From: Candidatus Gastranaerophilales bacterium
GTDB taxonomy: Bacteria; Cyanobacteriota; Vampirovibrionia; Gastranaerophilales; Gastranaerophilaceae
Direction: 5' to 3'
Assembly (NCBI GenBank): GCA_944325735.1
Contig: CALVBI010000003.1
Span: forward strand, 149,051 to 213,050
DNA length: 64,000 nucleotides
Positions 29,087 through 37,941 of the stretch are shown one piece after another (position 1 is the first letter of the stretch; every line of letters begins with the position of its first letter). A model generated the notes under the pieces. The model ran no database searches and was not told where the DNA came from. It saw only the letters and a list, made by a program, of their open reading frames with translations. Position numbers and translations under genes: made by a program.

Positions 29087-29546
29087 AATTATTGCACTCG
29101 GAAAAATTAAAGAAAAATTTTTAAAAGCTGGTATAGATGAATTCCTAAAACGTCTAACACCTTATGCTTCAATAGAAATTATTGAAATTCCTGCAATAGA
29201 AATTAAAGATGAGAATTTAACAAATAAAGTCTTAGAAGAAGAAGGACAAAAAATTCTCTCACACATAAAGCCGCAATCCTATGTAATTACAATGGAAATA
29301 AAAGGTAAAATGTTCTCATCAGAAGAATTTGCACAAAAAATAGAAGAACTAACTAATGACGGAACTTCTGAAATCATATTTGTAATTGGATCTTCTTGCG
29401 GGATTTCACCAATAGTATCAGAACGTGCTAACTTAAAAATGAGTATGTCTAAAATGACATTTCTTCACCAATTTGCACGTTTAATACTAGTAGAACAAAT
29501 CTATAGAGCTTTCAAGATTATTAAAGGTGAGACTTACCACAAATAA
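29076..29546 (+). CDS. rlmH: 23S rRNA pseudouridine-1915 N3-methyltransferase
   Basis: This 156-residue SPOUT enzyme is taken from the ATG at 29076 (MKIKIIALGKIKEKF). A longer reading to 29034 lies inside mscS and has no family support. Motifs are IFVIGSSCGIS and the C-terminal MTFLHQFARLILVEQIYRAFKI, giving the usual full length. It methylates pseudouridine 1915 in helix 69. It overlaps mscS, and the end abuts the convergent prepilin 3. Confidence 0.96.
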   Translation: MKIKIIALGKIKEKFLKAGIDEFLKRLTPYASIEIIEIPAIEIKDENLTNKVLEEEGQKILSHIKPQSYVITMEIKGKMFSSEEFAQKIEELTNDGTSEIIFVIGSSCGISPIVSERANLKMSMSKMTFLHQFARLILVEQIYRAFKIIKGETYHK

Positions 29547-29547
29547 A

Positions 29548-30251
29548 TCAATAATTCATCTCCCAATTATCATTTAAAATCTTACCAAAACAACCATACC
29601 AATCTTTACCTGTTGAATTACATATAGTATTAAACAAGTTTTCTCTTTCGTCTTTAGTTAATGGTGCTGAATTTCCAACATCATCAATCATACCATTATT
29701 ATAAAGGACTAATACAAAAAAATCTCTACCAGCTATATTAGGACCTTTTGCCCCATTAATATCTACATCAAAAACAGCAACAGCATTATCATTTCCATTA
29801 GTAGCAGCCACTCTACAGGAATAACCTAAAGAAACACCACTTTGTAATGCAACAAAATGAGTTTGAGAAGAACCTACAGCCTCATTCCCACTTAGTTTCT
29901 TATACTCTGAATTAGGAGCTAAACAAGGAGTACTTTTTTCTCCACAATCATTTACTATTTTAAATTTAGATTTTACAAATAGATCTAAAGAATCATCATT
30001 TCTAATACCAGCTTCTTTTAAATTAACTGCATTTCTTTCTGTCTGGTACTGTAATGCTGCTTGCTGCAATTCATTATATACTTTATGCAACTGAGTAACA
30101 TAAGATTTTCTTTGGTAATTCTGCATTAAAGTTGGAACTGTCATTGCTGACACAACACCAATTATTCCTAATGTTACCAATACTTCTGCTAACGTAAATG
30201 CTGGAGCTGAGCCTAGATTACGCCCCCCCCCCGATTTTCAAATCTTTTCAT
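29548..30251 (-). CDS. prepilin-like protein 3, out of frame at a 10-base tract
   Basis: A GGAG site precedes the ATG at 30251, which reads MKRFEN into G10. The pilin frame after the run reads NLGSAPAFTLAEVLVTLGII. ATG to stop is 3n+2, and the zero frame ends at TAG two codons after the run. Eleven G would give 234 residues. No start exists in the pilin frame before the membrane helix, so this member depends strictly on the tract. VDINGAKGPNIAGRDFF is the shared Gly/Asn loop. The C-terminus (WYGCFGKILNDNWEMNY) differs from the other family members. Confidence 0.75.
30223..30232. repeat. C10 tract in prepilin gene 3
   Basis: Ten C on the plus strand (G10 coding), 19 bases inside the gene; the out-of-frame stop TAG follows at once. 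Confidence 0.9.
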
Positions 30252-30284
30252 ACTTCGCTCCTTTCTCTATACTTTCTTTCTATT

Positions 30285-30313
30285 ATAATAACACTATTTT
30301 TTGAATTTATCAA
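30285..30313 (-). promoter_or_regulatory. promoter of prepilin gene 3
   Basis: TTGATA and TATTAT with a 17-base spacer on the minus strand. Confidence 0.6.
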
Positions 30314-30392
30314 GGTATATTCATCTGTTTGGTCTAATATAAATCTGAATTAATGTGTTATAATTGCGACAAAAGTAAAGGAGAGATATTAT

Positions 30393-32117
30393 ATGAAAGA
30401 TTTTGAATTGAATCTTACGATGGAAGAATTGGAAAAACGTACCCATAAAGATTATTTAATGACAAAAAAGATGTTAAAAGCTGATGCTCGAGAATATTTA
30501 GAACTTGCCGAAGGTGATAAAGAAGCTCTTAAACATCTTGTAAAAGCAGCTTATATTTTAGAAAAAATAAATATGCAAATTGATTGTCATCACAATCTTG
30601 AATTCAAAGCTTTTTTAGAAGAAGAAATCAAAAAAGGCAACAAACAAGCTGAACTTACAAAAATTCTTTTCGATGCCCAAAAGGGTATGAATGCAATAGA
30701 CACAATGTCTAATAAAATTAATCTTGCAAAAGGAATTGTAGAATATCCCGGCAAAGGTGTTTATCCAGAAGACTTGTCAAAAGAAGAATTTCATTCAATT
30801 TTAACAAAAATGATTAACGAAGGAAAAATTGAAGAAGTCAAAAATATATTAACTCAACGTTCAGTTGTTGAAAGATCTGGAGAGGAATTAATCGGAATTG
30901 ATTACATTAATAAATTCAAAGAAGATTTTTCAAAAATGGCAGATGAAATTGAAAAAGCTTCTGAAGTATCTACAAATGAAGATTTTAACGAATACTTAAA
31001 ACTTCAAGCAAAAGCTCTAAGACAAGCTGACCCTATGCTTGATGCATACGCTGACAAAAAATGGGCAACATTACAAGATACACCGCTTGAATTCACTATC
31101 ACAAGAGAAAACTATGAAGATGAAATGACAGGAACAATTGCTGAAAACAAAGAGCTTTCTGAACTTCTTGAAAAAAATGGAATTAAAGCAACTCCAAAAG
31201 ATTTTCTAGGCGGCAGAGTTGGTATTGTAAACAAAAAAGGCACAGAAGCCCTTATGGCAATAAAAAAATATCTTCCAACACTCGCTCAAAATATGCCATT
31301 TGCGAATGAATATGAGCAAAATATTAATCCCAACAGTGATGCAAAACAGACAATGGTAGATGTTGATTTAGTAGCTGTAACTGGTGATGTAGGTGCATAC
31401 AGAGGCGGTATTACACTCGCTGAAAACTTACCAAATGATGACAAATTATCACTTACAATAGGTGGAGGCAGACGAAATGTTTACCACAGACAAATCCGTT
31501 TTATAAGTGATATGAAAAAACTACAAGAAAGATTAGATGCAATTTTAGATAAAGAACAACACAAATATTATTTAGATGAAGCAGATCATTGGTTCACAAT
31601 AGGACACGAAAATGCTCACTCTCTTGGGCCTAAAAAAGCTTGTGAAACACTTGGAAAATACCGTAATATTATAGAAGAAAACAAAGCAGATATGGGTTCT
31701 TTAGCTTTTGTTGACTTATTAACAGAACTTGGAATGTATACAGAAGAACAAAGAAAACAAATCATTGTAACAACTATTGCGGACAATTTCTTAAAATCAA
31801 AACCAACACTTAGCCAAGCTCATAGAGTACGTACCGTAATGCAAAACAAATATTTCTCAGAACGTGGAGCATATGATATTGTAGATGGGAAAATTCATGT
31901 CAATATAGACAAAGTCGTACCTATTGCAAAAGAAATGCTCTCAGAAATAATTAAAATCCAAATGGAAGATGACTTTGATAAAGCTGAAAAATATGTACTT
32001 GATAACTTTATCTGGACAGATAACTTAGAATTAATTGCACAAAAATTACAAAAAATAAATAAAACACTAAACGGCAGAACAGAATCTGAACTTGCTGAAA
32101 AATTACTCAATGAATAA
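30393..32117 (+). CDS. zinc metallopeptidase related to dipeptidyl peptidase III (M49-like)
   Basis: This 574-residue cytoplasmic protein starts after AAAGGAGAG. The HExxH metal motif is HENAHSLGP, followed about 25 residues later by EENKADMGSL with the third ligand and catalytic-site acid. The HExxH...LGP...EExKAD pattern is the one found in bacterial M49-like peptidases. There is no signal peptide. The long helical N-terminus would form the other half of the clamshell. It is monocistronic with its own terminator. Substrate peptides are unknown. Confidence 0.75.
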   Translation: MKDFELNLTMEELEKRTHKDYLMTKKMLKADAREYLELAEGDKEALKHLVKAAYILEKINMQIDCHHNLEFKAFLEEEIKKGNKQAELTKILFDAQKGMNAIDTMSNKINLAKGIVEYPGKGVYPEDLSKEEFHSILTKMINEGKIEEVKNILTQRSVVERSGEELIGIDYINKFKEDFSKMADEIEKASEVSTNEDFNEYLKLQAKALRQADPMLDAYADKKWATLQDTPLEFTITRENYEDEMTGTIAENKELSELLEKNGIKATPKDFLGGRVGIVNKKGTEALMAIKKYLPTLAQNMPFANEYEQNINPNSDAKQTMVDVDLVAVTGDVGAYRGGITLAENLPNDDKLSLTIGGGRRNVYHRQIRFISDMKKLQERLDAILDKEQHKYYLDEADHWFTIGHENAHSLGPKKACETLGKYRNIIEENKADMGSLAFVDLLTELGMYTEEQRKQIIVTTIADNFLKSKPTLSQAHRVRTVMQNKYFSERGAYDIVDGKIHVNIDKVVPIAKEMLSEIIKIQMEDDFDKAEKYVLDNFIWTDNLELIAQKLQKINKTLNGRTESELAEKLLNE

Positions 32118-32137
32118 ATATACAAAATTTAAAATTA

Positions 32138-32168
32138 AAAAAAGGACAGATTAAATCTGTCCTTTTTT
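32138..32168. terminator. bidirectional terminator
   Basis: AAAAGGACAGATT and AATCTGTCCTTTT arms between the convergent peptidase and prepilin 4. Confidence 0.88.
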
Positions 32169-33095
32169 AATATAAACTATCCCAATAACCTTTTGTACTA
32201 TCATCAGGATTTACATCTTTTAAGGCATAATCATAACATCCGCGCCCATTAGCGTGCTGACCGTCTTGTTTTTTGGTACACAATTTATTCCAAGTCCCTG
32301 TATTATATAAAAATATATCATAACCATACCTATTAGGACCTTTAGCAGGACCATTAGTATCAAATGTTAAAGAAAGCCCATCACTAGGCTCATGGTAGAA
32401 AAAAGCAATACTAGTAACAGCTGTTCCATCTGCTAAAATATTTAATTGTGCATGCGGAGTATTAAAAGAATCTATACCATAAAGCTGAATATACCCCATT
32501 TGAGTTGTATTTGGGAAATTACTAAATTTATATTTTTTTGATATTATATCCTTAGGTTTTAAAACCGCAACTTTTTTAAATCTTGATATAAAAAAAGAAC
32601 TTATGTATTCAAAATTAGTTTGATTTAAAGATCTACAAGCTGCAGCATCAGTTTTACTTACACTCCCGCATATTGAATTTAATTCTTTAAAACTACCATA
32701 ACCAAATTCTACAGCCGTTTGATTTAAAGCACTTTCAATTATACTACTGCTACGCATAAATGCTGTACGCAACTGCTTTACTCTATATTTATTTATTAAA
32801 CTAGGTAATGTCAAAGCTGCTACAATACCGATTATTCCTAATGTTATTAAAACTTCTGCTAACGTGAATCCTAATCTGTCATTGCGAGACTTTTGTCGAA
32901 GCAATCCAGCTTTTGTTTTTAATAGGCTGGATTCTTTCGGGCATGCACCCTCAGAATGACTATCCTCCTTAAACCATTGTTGTGCAAGCTCTAAATTGCC
33001 CCCCCCCCGAGCAGCACTACGTGCGTAGACACTTCTACACAATTATCTTTTAATTTGGAAGATTTTTGTGTCTGTCTTTTAGAAAATCTTTTCAT
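32167..33095 (-). CDS. prepilin-like protein 4, long leader with palindromic insert, tract out of frame
   Basis: The ATG at 33095 (GAAAGGAG site) reads MKRFSKRQTQKSSK and on into G10. The zero frame stops at TAG just after; eleven G would give 309 residues. The pilin frame continues GGNLELAQQWF, then about 30 residues encoded by a palindromic repeat, then LGFTLAEVLITLGIIGIVAA. A TTG at 33042 is in the pilin frame but has no ribosome site. The mature part has FDTNGPAKGPNRYGYDIF and ends GYWDSLY, closely matching proteins 5 and 7. The leader of about 85 residues is far longer than usual for prepilins. Confidence 0.75.
32878..32960. repeat. palindromic repeat inserted in the leader of prepilin 4
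   Basis: About 83 bases. Outer arms GTCATT and AATGAC, then GAG and CTC, with an inner perfect arm AATCCAGC (32903-32910) and GCTGGATT (32926-32933). It is translated in the pilin frame between the tract and the cleavage site. The paralogs lack it, so it looks like a small mobile palindromic element. Confidence 0.7.
32999..33008. repeat. C10 tract in prepilin gene 4
   Basis: Ten C on the plus strand, flanked by CTAAATTG as in genes 5, 7 and 9. Confidence 0.9.
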
Positions 33096-33119
33096 TTCTC
33101 GCTCCTTTCTTTACTGAAT

Positions 33120-33148
33120 ATTATATACGATTTTTGAATATTTTTCAA
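33120..33148 (-). promoter_or_regulatory. promoter of prepilin gene 4
   Basis: TTGAAA, a 17-base spacer, TATAAT on the minus strand, about 25 bases before the ATG. Confidence 0.7.
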
Positions 33149-33235
33149 TATTTAAAAATATTAACAATTGAGCAATTTTTTAAAACAAAAAACGTTTATT
33201 AATACAAGGGATATTTATATATAAAAGGGGATATT

Positions 33236-33763
33236 ATGACAGAACCGGTAAAAACATTTGGCAATGTTTCAATTTCAAGTTTTCAATCATTTGACAAATC
33301 TAACTTTACAGTCGCAGGAGTTGAAAACAAGTATAAACTTGGAAAAGGTTACGCCTCAGCTTTTGTAGGTGCTGCTACAAATTTTAAAGATGATGGAATG
33401 TTTGTTGTTGATTTAAAAGGCGGATATAATTACGACAAAAATGGGATATTCAACCAAAATTTACGTATAAGAAATAAAATGGGTAAAAAAACAGAATCAA
33501 CTCAAATTAGATATTCTCCATTAACAGTAGACGTTCCTGTAGGGGAAAACACAAATATTTATTTGAATCCTCATTATTCAGGACAATATGACTATAAAAA
33601 AGATAAATGGACAAACAGTATTGGAGCTTTTGCGGGAATTACACAAAAAATAAACGACAAAACTTCAATATCAATTGAAGGACAAAGATATAATCTGCAA
33701 GATATTAAAGACAACAGTGGTAAAAATTGGAGTGTTAACGCAATAGTATCTTACAAATTCTAA
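33236..33763 (+). CDS. hypothetical beta-strand-rich protein, outer-membrane-barrel-like
   Basis: This 175-residue protein starts at the ATG at 33236 after AGGGG. The sequence alternates polar and aromatic residues in short strands (YASAFVGAATNF, GMFVVDLKGGYNYD, TSISIEGQRYNL) and ends in VNAIVSYKF with a terminal Phe, as outer-membrane barrels do. No signal peptide is visible, which conflicts with export. Family not recognised. It overlaps the end of convergent folE2 by four bases. Confidence 0.6.
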   Translation: MTEPVKTFGNVSISSFQSFDKSNFTVAGVENKYKLGKGYASAFVGAATNFKDDGMFVVDLKGGYNYDKNGIFNQNLRIRNKMGKKTESTQIRYSPLTVDVPVGENTNIYLNPHYSGQYDYKKDKWTNSIGAFAGITQKINDKTSISIEGQRYNLQDIKDNSGKNWSVNAIVSYKF

Positions 33764-34542
33764 TCTTTAATTTCGTGCTGAAAAGCCCACGCAGAATGAT
33801 TATGAATACTTTCAAAAGCTTCACATTCGACTTCAAACTCTTTTATTATATTATGATTTCTTAGTTTTACAACAACATCTCGTAAAACATCTTCAACAAA
33901 CTTAGGATTATCCCAAGCTTTTTCTGTTACATACTTTTCATCTTCTCTTTTTAAAAGAGGATACACTGGACAAGATGCACAAGATTCAATCAATTCAATC
34001 AAATCTTCAATCCATACTTGTTCACTTTCATCATAAGATACTCTAACTTTTATAAAAGCTCTTTGATTATGAGCACCATTTTCAGAAATTTCTTTTGAAC
34101 AAGGACAAAGAGTTGTAACAGGGACTTCTACTCCTAATATAAATTTATAATCACCATCTTCAATCCTACCCTCAAAAGAACAATGATAACTCATAGGTGC
34201 TACCATTCCCTTTACAGGAGATTTTTTGTCAAGAAAATAAGTAAATTTAAATTCTAATTCTCCGCTTTGCGCATCTAAATTTTTAATAATTTTTTCTAAA
34301 CACCCTTTTATATCAACACCTAACAAATTTTTATGCTGCCATTCTGTCAAAACTTCTACAAATCTTGACATATGAGTTCCTTTATAATCTCTCGGCAATG
34401 ATACATTAACTCGAGCTTTAGCACATACAACTTGATTTGAACTGTTTTTTCGTTGAATTATCAAAGGTAATTCAAGATGTTTAATACCAACTTTTTGAAT
34501 ATCTACATTTCTATTATCTTTTAAGTTTTGAATATCTTTCAT
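33760..34542 (-). CDS. folE2: GTP cyclohydrolase I type FolE2
   Basis: This 260-residue enzyme of the COG1469 family converts GTP to dihydroneopterin triphosphate for folate synthesis with a metal other than the usual zinc. The segment TLCPCSKEISENGAHNQR holds the conserved catalytic Cys, and ASCPVYPLLKREDEKYVTE is also typical. It lacks a clear ribosome site, and a TAGAAT ends six bases before the ATG, so the mRNA may be leaderless. It is the only folate gene here. Confidence 0.94.
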   Translation of the reverse strand: MKDIQNLKDNRNVDIQKVGIKHLELPLIIQRKNSSNQVVCAKARVNVSLPRDYKGTHMSRFVEVLTEWQHKNLLGVDIKGCLEKIIKNLDAQSGELEFKFTYFLDKKSPVKGMVAPMSYHCSFEGRIEDGDYKFILGVEVPVTTLCPCSKEISENGAHNQRAFIKVRVSYDESEQVWIEDLIELIESCASCPVYPLLKREDEKYVTEKAWDNPKFVEDVLRDVVVKLRNHNIIKEFEVECEAFESIHNHSAWAFQHEIKD

Positions 34543-34578
34543 AATTAAATTCTAACATAAATATAATATATAAGCATA

Positions 34579-34610
34579 AAAAAAAGACCTTGATAATTGT
34601 ATTCAAGGCC
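34579..34610 (-). terminator. terminator downstream of the thioredoxin gene
   Basis: CCTTGA and TCAAGG arms followed by a T8 run on the minus strand. A second, longer AT-rich hairpin (AGAGAGAG with CTCTCTCT, 34631-34665) lies upstream of it in the same 167-base gap. Confidence 0.65.
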
Positions 34611-34709
34611 TATCCGTTTAAATAAGAAGAGAGAGCTTTATATTTATATAAAGTACTCTCTCTAAAAAAAATTGCTATTTTAAAGTTGTTTTATTAAGAA
34701 ATATTACAA

Positions 34710-35183
34710 CTATTTTTGTTCCTGAGCTGTTGCCTTGTCTAAAAGACCTCTAATTCTAAGATATCTATCTAATTCAACTCTGAATTTAGGTAAATTTTGA
34801 TATAATCCGTTAGACATCAAAACTCTGTTATCATATTTAGGATCTAAAATATAAACAGTTGGAAATCCTCCGATACCAACATCTTCAACCAAAGCGGCAT
34901 TTTCAGGTGCTTCAACATTTATCATTACAAAATTAAATTTATTTTTGTAATTTCCACTTAATGTTTTAAATTTAGGCATAAATTTCATGCAATAACCACA
35001 CCAATCAACATAAAATAAAGCTACCATAGGTTTTTCAGATTCTAATGCCTTTTGATAAGTAATACCTATTTTATAATCTGACGGATGTTTTGGTGCATTC
35101 ATTGCTGCATAAGCAAAACCTAATACAGATGATACTGCAACTGCAATAATAATTCCTAGTGTTATTAATATCTTTTTCTTCAT
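34710..35183 (-). CDS. membrane-anchored thioredoxin-like protein
   Basis: This 157-residue protein starts at the ATG at 35183 after AGGAGGG. The first 27 residues form a signal anchor (KKKILITLGIIIAVAVSSVLG). The thioredoxin fold follows with the redox motif FYVDWCGYC (CGYC) and the cis-Pro loop IGGFPTVYIL. The active site would face the periplasm, where it could maintain or transfer disulfides. That fits a cell exporting Cys-rich pilins, but no direct link is seen. Promoter and terminator make it a single-gene unit. Confidence 0.88.
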   Translation of the reverse strand: MKKKILITLGIIIAVAVSSVLGFAYAAMNAPKHPSDYKIGITYQKALESEKPMVALFYVDWCGYCMKFMPKFKTLSGNYKNKFNFVMINVEAPENAALVEDVGIGGFPTVYILDPKYDNRVLMSNGLYQNLPKFRVELDRYLRIRGLLDKATAQEQK

Positions 35184-35200
35184 AATACCCTCCTTTTATA

Positions 35201-35228
35201 ATTATACAACAAAAGTTATATCTGACAA
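35201..35228 (-). promoter_or_regulatory. promoter of the thioredoxin-like gene
   Basis: TTGTCA, 16-base spacer, TATAAT on the minus strand, 17 bases upstream of the ATG at 35183. Confidence 0.65.
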
Positions 35229-35262
35229 ATTTTTAAATTTGAAATAAAACTTAACAAATGAC

Positions 35263-35291
35263 TTGAAATTTTATATATTATAATATATACT
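35263..35291 (+). promoter_or_regulatory. promoter of the sigma factor gene
   Basis: TTGAAA (35263-35268), 17 bases, TATACT (35286-35291). The -10 box lies in the first copy of an 11-bp tandem repeat. Confidence 0.55.
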
Positions 35292-35305
35292 AAGTATATA
35301 CTAAG
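35284..35305. repeat. 11-bp perfect tandem repeat over the sigma promoter
   Basis: TATATACTAAG occurs twice head to tail across the -10 box and the predicted transcript start. It may be an operator, an alternative -10 pair or a slippage duplication. Confidence 0.6.
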
Positions 35306-35378
35306 TAGTTATAAATATATATTCCCCAAAGTGTTGTATCTTGTGTCACTAAAAAAATAAGAAGGAGTTTAAAAAGGT

Positions 35379-36293
35379 ATGAAAAAAAATGTACTTGTAA
35401 AAATGAAAAAGACAAGTCAATCTTCAAATCCTGCAAAAAACGAAATTTTAGACGGCTCAAATGATAGTACTCTTTCAAATTACATAAGAGAAATATCAGA
35501 TTACCGTTCTCTATCTACATCAGAAGAAAAAGAATTAGCTAAAAAAGCAAAAAACGGCGATGCAGAAGCTAAACAAAAACTTATTAAAGCTAATTTAAAA
35601 CTAGTTATAACCATTGCAAAAAAAGCAATCCACATGTCTAACTTACCAATGATTGACTTAATTCAAGAAGGTAACCTTGGACTTATGGTCGCAGCAGAAA
35701 AATTCAACTATAAGCTTGGATATAAATTTGCGACATACGCAAGCTGGTGGATTAAACAAGCAATGTTTAAAGCAATCTCAGAACAATCTCACTGCATGAA
35801 AATACCTGTATATATTCAAGAAACACTATCAAGATTCTCAAAACTAAAACGAGAAATGGAACGAGAAAACAATTGTCAGGTAAAAAATGAAGATGTTGCC
35901 AAAAGAATGAATATTCCAGCTAATAAAATAGATGCATTTTTAAATGCATACACAAAAACAATTTCTATAGAAAGCGGCATTGAAAACAATAATGGAAAAG
36001 AAATAAACATTGCAGACATCATTGAAGATAAAAAAGCATCTGCAACAGAAGATGTCGAATATGAACATTTAAAATCTGACATTTTAAATGTTATTTCAAC
36101 CCTAAAAGACAGAGAACAAGCTGTTGTTAAAATGCGTTACGGCATTGAAAACGACACAAAAATGACACTTGAAGAAATCGGAAATATCTATGGAGTAACA
36201 AAAGAATGTATCCGACAAACTGAATTAAGAGCTTTAAAGAAAATGAGATTCTCCGTGTTAGGTCAAGAAGTTTTAGCAACTTATATTGACTAA
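35379..36293 (+). CDS. RNA polymerase sigma-70 family factor, group 2-like
   Basis: This 304-residue protein starts at the ATG at 35379, after AAGGAG with a rather long 13-base spacer. A Lys-rich N-terminal tail precedes region 1.2 (LSNYIREISDYRSLSTSEEK), region 2 (LPMIDLIQEGNLGLMVAAEK, then GYKFATYASWWIKQAM), region 3 and a region 4 helix-turn-helix (MTLEEIGNIYGVTKECIRQT). There is no long region 1.1. It is like cyanobacterial group 2 or RpoH-sized factors. With the SigF-like gene it is the second sigma factor in 64 kb. Confidence 0.9.
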   Translation: MKKNVLVKMKKTSQSSNPAKNEILDGSNDSTLSNYIREISDYRSLSTSEEKELAKKAKNGDAEAKQKLIKANLKLVITIAKKAIHMSNLPMIDLIQEGNLGLMVAAEKFNYKLGYKFATYASWWIKQAMFKAISEQSHCMKIPVYIQETLSRFSKLKREMERENNCQVKNEDVAKRMNIPANKIDAFLNAYTKTISIESGIENNNGKEINIADIIEDKKASATEDVEYEHLKSDILNVISTLKDREQAVVKMRYGIENDTKMTLEEIGNIYGVTKECIRQTELRALKKMRFSVLGQEVLATYID

Positions 36294-36333
36294 GAAGGTG
36301 TAATTTATATCTAATTAAATTTATAAAAAGTTA

Positions 36334-36370
36334 AAAAGTGATATAAAATATTTTATATCTCTTTTTATTT
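36334..36370. terminator. terminator between the sigma factor and prepilin 5
   Basis: Perfect palindrome GATATAAAATATTTTATATC followed by T-rich sequence on the plus strand. Confidence 0.7.
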
Positions 36371-36371
36371 T

Positions 36372-37261
36372 TTATTTATACAAACTTTCCCAATATCCTT
36401 TAGAAGAATCACTTGGGTTTTGATTTGCTTTTGCATAATTATAACAACCGTAAAAAACGTGAGAAGGGCAACCGCTCTTATTGTTACCACAACAAGATGA
36501 CCAATAATATCCACTATCAAAATCAAAGATATCATAACCATATCTATTTGGACCTTTAAAAGGTCCATTTGTATCAATAGTTACTTTTACCCCATCTTTT
36601 GGCCCATGGTGTTGAAAATTTATTTGTCCAATAGCAGACCCATCAAATAGAAGATAAAAAGCAACCTGTGACTGACCATGGTCATATGCTGAAGAAAAGT
36701 TATTAAATGAATATTTTCCAACTAAATTCCCAGAATAATCATATAATTTATTTTTACTGATAAGCTCACATGTAAATTGATTTGCACAAGCACCAGCTTT
36801 TATAGTAGCAACATTTATTATTTTTAATTTTTCTGCGAACAAATCATTTATAGTGGCTCTCTCCGAATTAGAAACAGTTGACAATTGATCTGATGCACCT
36901 TTTTTATTAGCCATGTATTCTAATGAATATTCACTTAAAACCGCTACTAAGGTATCTTCTAAGACTGCAGAACTTTTTTTAAAAGCTGTCTCAAGTTGTT
37001 TTACTTTAAATTTATTAATTACACTTGGTAATGTTAATGCAGCAACAACACCTATTATCCCTAATGTTATTAAAACCTCTGCTAATGTAAATCCCAAGCG
37101 TGCCGCTTGACCCGACACAAAATTTTTAAATAACTTCCTAAAACCTTGTGAGATAAGCTCTAAATTGCCCCCCCCCCGACTTCTACACAGGTAGACAATT
37201 CTACACATGCTTTATTGCTCTTACTAGATTTTTGTGTCTGTTCTACTTTAAATCTTTTCAT
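36372..37261 (-). CDS. prepilin-like protein 5, out of frame at a 10-base tract
   Basis: The ATG at 37261 reads MKRFKVEQTQKSSKSNKACV and on to G10; the zero frame stops at TAG right after. Eleven G would give 296 residues. The pilin frame reads GGNLELISQGFRK and then ARLGFTLAEVLITLGIIGVV. An ATG at 37208 is in the pilin frame with only a weak ribosome site, so limited expression at ten G is possible. The mature part has IDTNGPFKGPNRYGYDIF and a Cys-containing C-terminus (SSCCGNNKSGC) ending in GYWESLYK, like proteins 4 and 7. The ribosome site is GGGGG. Confidence 0.75.
37168..37177. repeat. C10 tract in prepilin gene 5
   Basis: Ten C on the plus strand, flanked by CTAAATTG; the coding strand carries G10. 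Confidence 0.9.
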
Positions 37262-37285
37262 AATTACCCCCTTTCTATGCCAAAT

Positions 37286-37314
37286 ATTATATACAAATTT
37301 AGAAAATTTTTCAA
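37286..37314 (-). promoter_or_regulatory. promoter of prepilin gene 5
   Basis: TTGAAA, 17-base spacer, TATAAT on the minus strand. Confidence 0.7.
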
Positions 37315-37368
37315 CATTTTCATATAAATAGACGTGTACTTTTTAATTAATATCATTAATATTAAAGT

Positions 37369-37902
37369 ATGCAAAAATTTCTTACAATACTTTTTACAAT
37401 TCTACTTGTGACAAGCAATACTGCATTTGCTGAAGGTGATTTATGGGACAATTTTGGGGATTCAAATGTATACGGTCAAACTCCAGTAAGTGATAAAGAA
37501 TTTGAACAAGCATTAGAAAGTAAAAAAGGGAAGAAAAAACGTGACAAAAATATCCCTAAGGGTGAAAGTTTTTCTCAAAGCAATGAAACAGAACAAATTA
37601 ATAATTCAACAAAAGAATTACCAATATTGCTAATTCCACTCACTTTAAAAAACTTTAATAATTCAATTATTCCAATAGGACATTACCAAATTGAAGGGGT
37701 TAAAGAAAATGGTAATGTGTACCTAAAACTATACCAAGCTCACAATGTTATTGCAAAAATTCCTGCTACAGAAACAAATGACGATTTTAATGAACCAACT
37801 ATCAATTTTGTAAAACTTTTACCACACGGAGAAAACCACGTTCAAATTATTTATGGTGGAGTTGACTTTAACGCATATACAATAATTGACATTGCACAAT
37901 AG
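37369..37902 (+). CDS. secreted hypothetical protein
   Basis: This 177-residue protein has a signal peptide (QKFLTILFTILLVTSNTAFA, cleaved before EGDLWD). A charged low-complexity stretch (KGKKKRDKNIPKGES) and a beta-rich C-terminal domain follow. The family is not recognised. There is no ribosome site: TAATAT ends six bases before the ATG, suggesting a leaderless mRNA. It is divergent from prepilin 5 and 39 bases upstream of deoB. Confidence 0.6.
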   Translation: MQKFLTILFTILLVTSNTAFAEGDLWDNFGDSNVYGQTPVSDKEFEQALESKKGKKKRDKNIPKGESFSQSNETEQINNSTKELPILLIPLTLKNFNNSIIPIGHYQIEGVKENGNVYLKLYQAHNVIAKIPATETNDDFNEPTINFVKLLPHGENHVQIIYGGVDFNAYTIIDIAQ

Positions 37903-37941
37903 TGTTTGCTAAAATAATATTTGCAAAAAGGGGTAAATATT

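Noticed and set aside
35221-35378. Riboswitch upstream of the sigma factor
   Set aside because: The leader is AT-rich with only the 11-bp repeat and no stable multi-stem fold or terminator/antiterminator pair.
33040-37208. TTG at 33042 and ATG at 37208 as the real starts of prepilins 4 and 5
   Set aside because: Neither has a good Shine-Dalgarno sequence. The upstream ATGs at 33095 and 37261 have GGAG or GGGGG, consensus promoters and homologous leaders. The ATG at 37208 may give minor expression.
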